Shown here in pieces: positions 60,102 through 64,000 of a DNA stretch of 64,000 nucleotides. The stretch's first letter is position 1. Each line of letters opens with the position of its first letter. This stretch comes from CAZSBB01 sp964605235 (GTDB lineage: Bacteria; Planctomycetota; Phycisphaerae; Phycisphaerales; Phycisphaeraceae): NCBI GenBank assembly GCA_964605235.1, contig CAZSBB010000002.1, forward strand, positions 170,482 through 234,481, read 5' to 3'. Below the pieces are notes generated by a model. The model did no database searches, was not told the origin of the DNA, and saw only the letters and a list, made by a program, of their open reading frames with translations. Both the position numbers and the translations under genes were made by a program.

Positions 60102-62438
60102 TCAGGCGAATGTCAGTCCGCTGCGCTGGGCTTCTGTGAGCAGGCGCTTGGTGTTCCTGGCGGTTTCTTCGGTGGCTTTGGCGGTGCGGTCGGCGGTGCC
60201 GTCGGAGGTCATCAGGCTCTGGATGGCGGCAGCATTGAACGTACCGCGCACCTCGACGGTGCGCTGACCGATACCGTTGAGCAGGTCGCCCAGGCCGGCG
60301 AGGCGGTTCTTTAGTTCCTCGAAGAGATCGGGTTGTTCGCTGGAGGACTTACCCTGTTCGGAGTCGCGGCGCTTCTGCGCGGCCTCGTCCAGGGCGGCGC
60401 GGTATTGCTTCCGCGCCTCCTCCAGCGCCGCCATCGATTCGTCGATCTGTTGCTGGTAGCGGGACCGCCGCTCGTCGTGCGCCTTCTTCGCCGCCTGGTC
60501 GATCGCCTGCTTCTCGGACTCGTACTCGGTGCCGATCTTGGCCAGGTCGGTTTGGCGCTGCTGCTCATTCTCGTTGAGCGCCTGCTGCTTCTGCAGCTGA
60601 ATGTTCCGTTGATCGGCCTGCTCGTTGGTGCGGGCGATCTGGATCGCCTGATCGACGTCATAGTTCTCATCAAGCATGCCCGCGATGTGGTGCAGGCCCT
60701 CCTCCACCTTGAGCTGCGCCTTGCGGAACGTGGACTGGAGGCCGGAGGTGAACTGGGTCCATACCTTATAAAGGAAGGACGTGGTCTCGACCCACACGGC
60801 GCGAAGGCCGTGCCATGCGGCGGCCAGGGCCTTCACCGCACCATAGAAGGCATCCACGGCGATGCTCATGAAGGTCTCTTTGAAGCCGATCCAGAGGCTT
60901 TCGAGGTAGTTGATGCCGCGCTGCCATTCGACCTTCAGGGCGAGCCACAGCACTTTGGCTGCCAAGGCGATGTCGCCGGCGGCCAGTGCGTCGGCGATAC
61001 CCTGGTAGGCGACCAGCGCCCGGTCCTTGAGCCCCTGGAACTGGTCCGCCAGCCACTGGAGCGCTTGCGCCGCTGCGCCGGTGGCGTGCAGGATGACGCC
61101 GGCGAGGATGACCGCCCCCGCGATGACCAAGCCGATCGGCGACAGCAGCGCAGCCAGCGCCGAGCCGATGATCCCGATCACGGTGCCGACACCGGACATG
61201 ATCGACACGATGCCACCGAAGACAAAGGCCAGCGCCTGCCCGGCCACACCGACAGCGACCATCGCACCGCCGACCAGGGCGACGATGGCGATCACCTTGG
61301 CCGCCACAGTCACCAGGCCCCGGTTCTTCTGGATCAGATCGGTGACCATCTGCGCGTAGCGCGTCACCGCAGCGGCCGCTTTCGACACCGGCTCTGCGAT
61401 CGCTTCGCCGATGACTGACAGCGCCACCAGGCCTGCTTGCTTCATGCGGCTGAACGCGAACGTCAGCGTCTTGGTCATCTTCTCGTAGGCCGACTGCGTC
61501 GCGCCGGAACGCTTGGCCATCGCCTCCATGTCCTCGCCGAACCCCCGGAAGTTTTTCAGGGCGGGAATGACGCCGCGCAGGGCCGATGAGTCGGGGAACA
61601 GTTTGGCCAGGGCATCCGGCGGCAACTGGCTGATGCGCTCGAAGACCCCACGCAGCCCTTCGCTCTGGAGCGTGGCGGTGCTCATCTCAAAGCCCAGCTC
61701 GCGGGCGACCTTGGCCGCTTCGTCGCCGGGCTTGAGGAACGAGCGGATGATGCCGTTGACAGAATCGATGGCGGTCGTGGTGCGCACGCCGTTGCGGGTC
61801 AGCGTGGCCAGCAACGCGCCGAGTTCGTCCAGGTCCACCCCGGCGCTGGCGGCGGTGGAGGCGACCATGCCGATCTGCGGGGCCAGTTCGCCGAAGGTCG
61901 TCTTGCCGCGCTGCACGATGCTGAACAACCAGTCGGATACGTCGCCAGCCTTGTCGGCCGCCAGGCCATAGCTGTTGAGGATCGTGGTGACGGCATCGGC
62001 GGCGGTCTTGGTGTCGGTCAGGCCCGCCTTCGCCGCCTTGGTCGCCACGGCCAGTACGTCGAGTGCCTTCTCCGGAGCAATCGAGGCCGAGAGGATGTCG
62101 TACAGGCCGCCGGCGAGCGCTTCGGTGGACTCACCGAACTCGACCGACAGGCTGCGAACTCCGGCCTTGAAGCGCTCCATGTGCTGCTCGGGGCGCTGCA
62201 GCATGGTGGCGACGGCGGCCATCTGCTGCTCGAAGTCGGCGAACACCTTCACGCCGCCGAGCAATGGCGTCGCACCGATCGCGCTCAGCGCCGTGAGGCG
62301 CTTACCCATGCCGCTGACCGCCGTGCTGAACCCGCGCAGTCGTTTCTGCGCCGCCGTCAGCCCGCGAGCCAGGCGGTTGTCGGTGGCGTACAGCTCAACA
62401 TACGCCGCGCCGGCCTTGATGCCACGTGCGGAGGCCAT
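60102..62438 (-). CDS. Phage tail tape measure protein (TP901 family)
   Basis: 778 residues. The N-terminal ~330 residues match the TP901 core tape-measure domain (VFADFEQQMAAVATMLQRPE, GESTEALAGGLYDILSASIA, YGLAADKAGDVSDWLFSIVQ). A hydrophobic, Gly/Ala-rich middle with several helices follows (VTVAAKVIAIVALVGGAMVA, LSPIGLVIAGAVILAGVILH), then a long coiled coil (ARTNEQADQRNIQLQKQQAL). It sets tail length and probably takes part in DNA entry. Confidence 0.92.
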   Translation of the reverse strand: MASARGIKAGAAYVELYATDNRLARGLTAAQKRLRGFSTAVSGMGKRLTALSAIGATPLLGGVKVFADFEQQMAAVATMLQRPEQHMERFKAGVRSLSVEFGESTEALAGGLYDILSASIAPEKALDVLAVATKAAKAGLTDTKTAADAVTTILNSYGLAADKAGDVSDWLFSIVQRGKTTFGELAPQIGMVASTAASAGVDLDELGALLATLTRNGVRTTTAIDSVNGIIRSFLKPGDEAAKVARELGFEMSTATLQSEGLRGVFERISQLPPDALAKLFPDSSALRGVIPALKNFRGFGEDMEAMAKRSGATQSAYEKMTKTLTFAFSRMKQAGLVALSVIGEAIAEPVSKAAAAVTRYAQMVTDLIQKNRGLVTVAAKVIAIVALVGGAMVAVGVAGQALAFVFGGIVSIMSGVGTVIGIIGSALAALLSPIGLVIAGAVILAGVILHATGAAAQALQWLADQFQGLKDRALVAYQGIADALAAGDIALAAKVLWLALKVEWQRGINYLESLWIGFKETFMSIAVDAFYGAVKALAAAWHGLRAVWVETTSFLYKVWTQFTSGLQSTFRKAQLKVEEGLHHIAGMLDENYDVDQAIQIARTNEQADQRNIQLQKQQALNENEQQRQTDLAKIGTEYESEKQAIDQAAKKAHDERRSRYQQQIDESMAALEEARKQYRAALDEAAQKRRDSEQGKSSSEQPDLFEELKNRLAGLGDLLNGIGQRTVEVRGTFNAAAIQSLMTSDGTADRTAKATEETARNTKRLLTEAQRSGLTFA

Positions 62439-62441
62439 GCA

Positions 62442-62993
62442 TCAACCCCCATTCGTTGAAGGCGGCGTTTGCGTGGCCGATGTGGACGGCACCTTGTTCC
62501 TGTAGAGTTTGATCCAGTTGTCGATGCCGCCGGTGAGGTAGAGCACGCCGACGAAGCCAGCGACAATAAGCAGCAGCCACGTGTACTGTTCGAGCACGGC
62601 AGGTAACCAGAGAAGCGCCACGCCCACGCCGATCGTGGCGATGCTCGCGGACATCGGAATCAATGGGAACCAGCCACGGATGACGATCAACGTCGCGCCG
62701 ATGACACACAGGCCCACGCCCGACCATGTGACGATGCCGGCGCGGCGCACCCCGGCCTGGTCAACGCGCTGCCGCGCCCCGGTCGAGGCGCGGAGCGTTA
62801 GGCTCTTATCGTTGGGGTCAGTCTGGTCGAGCGTTGCCGGCTCGACAGCACCACCGGGCTGGAGCACGGTGACACGGCGCGTGACGTCGCCGTGGCGCTC
62901 CTCGGTGATGATGCGCCCCGCCGCGGCGCAGGCGACCAGGAACAGCACGACGATGATGAAGATGACGGCGGCGACGATTCGATTGGTCTTCAT
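62442..62993 (-). CDS. Phage-locus membrane protein, unknown
   Basis: 183 residues from the ATG at 62993; the longer frame overlaps the chaperone frame and is not used. N-terminal helix VAAVIFIIVVLFLVACAAAG may be a signal or lipoprotein anchor. Two or three further helices follow (IVTWSGVGLCVIGATLIVIR, TWLLLIVAGFVGVLYLTGGI). Possibly a superinfection or lysis-related membrane protein. It lies 3 bp before the tape measure gene. Confidence 0.6.
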   Translation of the reverse strand: MKTNRIVAAVIFIIVVLFLVACAAAGRIITEERHGDVTRRVTVLQPGGAVEPATLDQTDPNDKSLTLRASTGARQRVDQAGVRRAGIVTWSGVGLCVIGATLIVIRGWFPLIPMSASIATIGVGVALLWLPAVLEQYTWLLLIVAGFVGVLYLTGGIDNWIKLYRNKVPSTSATQTPPSTNGG

Positions 62994-62997
62994 GGCT

Positions 62998-63312
62998 TTA
63001 CGCCTCCTTGCGTTTGACGAACACGTCCTTGAGCATGGACACCTTGCCTGCCCCCGGAATCGGTTCGAGGTTCTGCTGACGTCGCTGCGCTTCGAATGGA
63101 TCAAAATCCGAAGGCACGAAGGACTTTCCACCTTTGCGCCCCGCCAACGCACGGGTGACGTTGGCGATCATGGCCAGCAGTGCCGATGTTCGGCCCCAGG
63201 CTTCGCGCTGCTTCGATTCGGCCATCCACACCAGTTCGCGCAGCGTCAGTGGTCCGGGGTCGATGCCGACGATGCCGGCGAGTTGCCAGATGAGTTGTTC
63301 CGGCGTGGGAGC
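62998..63312 (-). CDS. Tail assembly chaperone, second frame (GT-like), probably made by frameshift
   Basis: The only start codons are GTG 63231 and ATG 63225, but coding-like sequence in this frame begins ~80 bases earlier, inside the end of the upstream gene: APTPEQLIWQLAGIVGIDPG, PLTLRELVWMAESKQREAWG. There is no start codon in that part, so the protein is probably made as a -1 frameshifted extension of the gene at 63246-63773, as with the G/GT chaperones of lambdoid tails. The end is SMLKDVFVKRKEA. A canonical slippery heptamer was not found. Confidence 0.6.
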   Translation of the reverse strand, partial: APTPEQLIWQLAGIVGIDPGPLTLRELVWMAESKQREAWGRTSALLAMIANVTRALAGRKGGKSFVPSDFDPFEAQRRQQNLEPIPGAGKVSMLKDVFVKRKEA

Positions 63313-63773
63313 GCCAGTGCATCGAGTTCCTGGTCGATCGCGGCCATGGCCTCTTCCATCGCCCGGTCGATCGCGGGACTGTCGAGTTTGCGTTCCGCCA
63401 CGTCGATCACGCGGGCCTCGAGCGTCTGGAGCTTGCGAAGCGCCTTGTCGAGCACGCGGCGCTTCGCTTGCGGGAAAAAACCCACCAACTCCTCCAGCAG
63501 CGCCGTCGTCGCGTGATCGATCGCATCACCACCCATCGCGCGGCCGAAGTCTTCGTCGCTGACCTGCCGTGAGTCCGTCTCGGGTTTGCACAGCGCGTAA
63601 AGGACATCGCAGAGCAGGATCGGATCGCTGCTGAGTTGACCAAGCAAGTCCTTCGACTTGCCCGACGCGACGTCGAGCAGGTTGATGTCCGTCAGACCCT
63701 TCACCCGCTTGATGGCGTCGACGTTGACGGCGACCGTCCACGTGCGACCCGCGTTGTCATTGAACGTTTTCAT
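63246..63773 (-). CDS. Tail assembly chaperone, first frame (G-like)
   Basis: 175 residues from the ATG at 63773, which overlaps the tail tube stop codon (TAATG). Sequence: FNDNAGRTWTVAVNVDAIKR, KGLTDINLLDVASGKSKDLL, then helices VLDKALRKLQTLEARVIDVA. Place between the tail tube and tape measure genes is the standard position of the tail chaperone. Its C-terminus turns low-complexity (NNSSGNSPASSAST) just where the other frame becomes coding, supporting a frameshift before that point. Confidence 0.7.
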   Translation of the reverse strand: MKTFNDNAGRTWTVAVNVDAIKRVKGLTDINLLDVASGKSKDLLGQLSSDPILLCDVLYALCKPETDSRQVSDEDFGRAMGGDAIDHATTALLEELVGFFPQAKRRVLDKALRKLQTLEARVIDVAERKLDSPAIDRAMEEAMAAIDQELDALALPRRNNSSGNSPASSASTPDH

Positions 63774-64000
63774 TACGGCGTACCTCCAGGGGCGATCCAT
63801 TGCGGGGCGCGGGTGGAGTACGTGGGCTTGACGGTCACGCTCACAGTCACCGCCTCCTCCAGCGGCTCGCTGCGGCTGAAGTTGGTCACCGAGAAGTCTG
63901 CGTCGAGTCCCTCACCGTTCTCGCCGTCGAGAATCGCCAGGGCGATCGGCGTGTTGCCGAAGTAGGCGTCCTTGATGGCGCTGAACCCGGCGTCGCCGGT
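63773..64000 (-). CDS. Phage tail tube-like protein, C-terminal part (runs off the window)
   Basis: 75 C-terminal residues are visible: AIKDAYFGNTPIALAILDGE, DADFSVTNFSRSEPLEEAVT, VSVTVKPTYSTRAPQWIAPG. The 'sV-x-V-x-l...S..EP-L-eeav-t-v-s-v-k-P' pattern is typical of major tail tube proteins, and the position directly before the chaperone and tape measure genes agrees. It ends at TAA (63775-63773). Confidence 0.65.
   Translation of the reverse strand, partial: TGDAGFSAIKDAYFGNTPIALAILDGENGEGLDADFSVTNFSRSEPLEEAVTVSVTVKPTYSTRAPQWIAPGGTP

Overview
The window looks like a high-GC Planctomycetota chromosome, most likely class Phycisphaerae. The pointers are several proteins with Gram-negative prepilin-type leaders, a DUF4838 protein, a YetA-like rhamnogalacturonan-lyase-type enzyme, an HU protein with an acidic tail, and methanofuran-type genes (mfnB, mfnE). 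No rRNA, tRNA or CRISPR array was recognised.

Left part (1-28 kb), chromosomal backbone: a UroD-like and PhyH-like pair facing an AraC regulator; a MerR/B12-domain regulator coupled to a photolyase; bioF; HU; def-fmt (start of translation); a GntR/LacI-type sugar regulator followed by a pseudopilin-like protein and a large secreted polysaccharide lyase, framed by four copies of one AT-rich palindrome; recX; a quinone-oxidoreductase-like gene; three pseudopilins; ilvE; truD; mfnB and mfnE convergent and overlapping; and a DUF4838-SDR pair.

At about 28,500 two broken genes meet head to head: a SpoIIE phosphatase lacking its N-terminus and an orphan C-terminus on the other strand. To the right the base composition is visibly lower in GC and the genes are accessory, so this looks like the edge of a genomic island. 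The island holds a 1446-residue NACHT ATPase with a C-terminal PD-(D/E)xK-like nuclease (candidate anti-phage protein), then a 2.9-kb module bracketed by two related ~147-bp repeats (TPR protein, AbiEii toxin, AbiEi antitoxin with a perfect 18-bp palindromic operator over its promoter), then a second toxin-antitoxin-like pair (DUF6932 nucleotidyltransferase and HTH protein, also with a palindromic operator).

From 37.5 to 56.8 kb, nearly all on the minus strand, are metal-handling genes: an ECF sigma factor with a DUF5667 partner and secreted small proteins; an iron-uptake operon (FTR1-DUF2318-YHS fusion, two FtsX-like permeases, one with a CxxCH motif, ABC ATPase, CPC-type P-ATPase) behind a Fur-like palindrome; an RsbV/RsbU signalling pair; and a HME-RND efflux operon with a P-II-like regulator.

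From 57.4 kb to the end the minus strand carries tightly overlapping phage tail genes: tail tube (partial), two-frame tail assembly chaperone, tape measure and downstream tail or tip proteins, ending in a small Cys-motif membrane protein. This is a prophage or prophage remnant running off the right edge.
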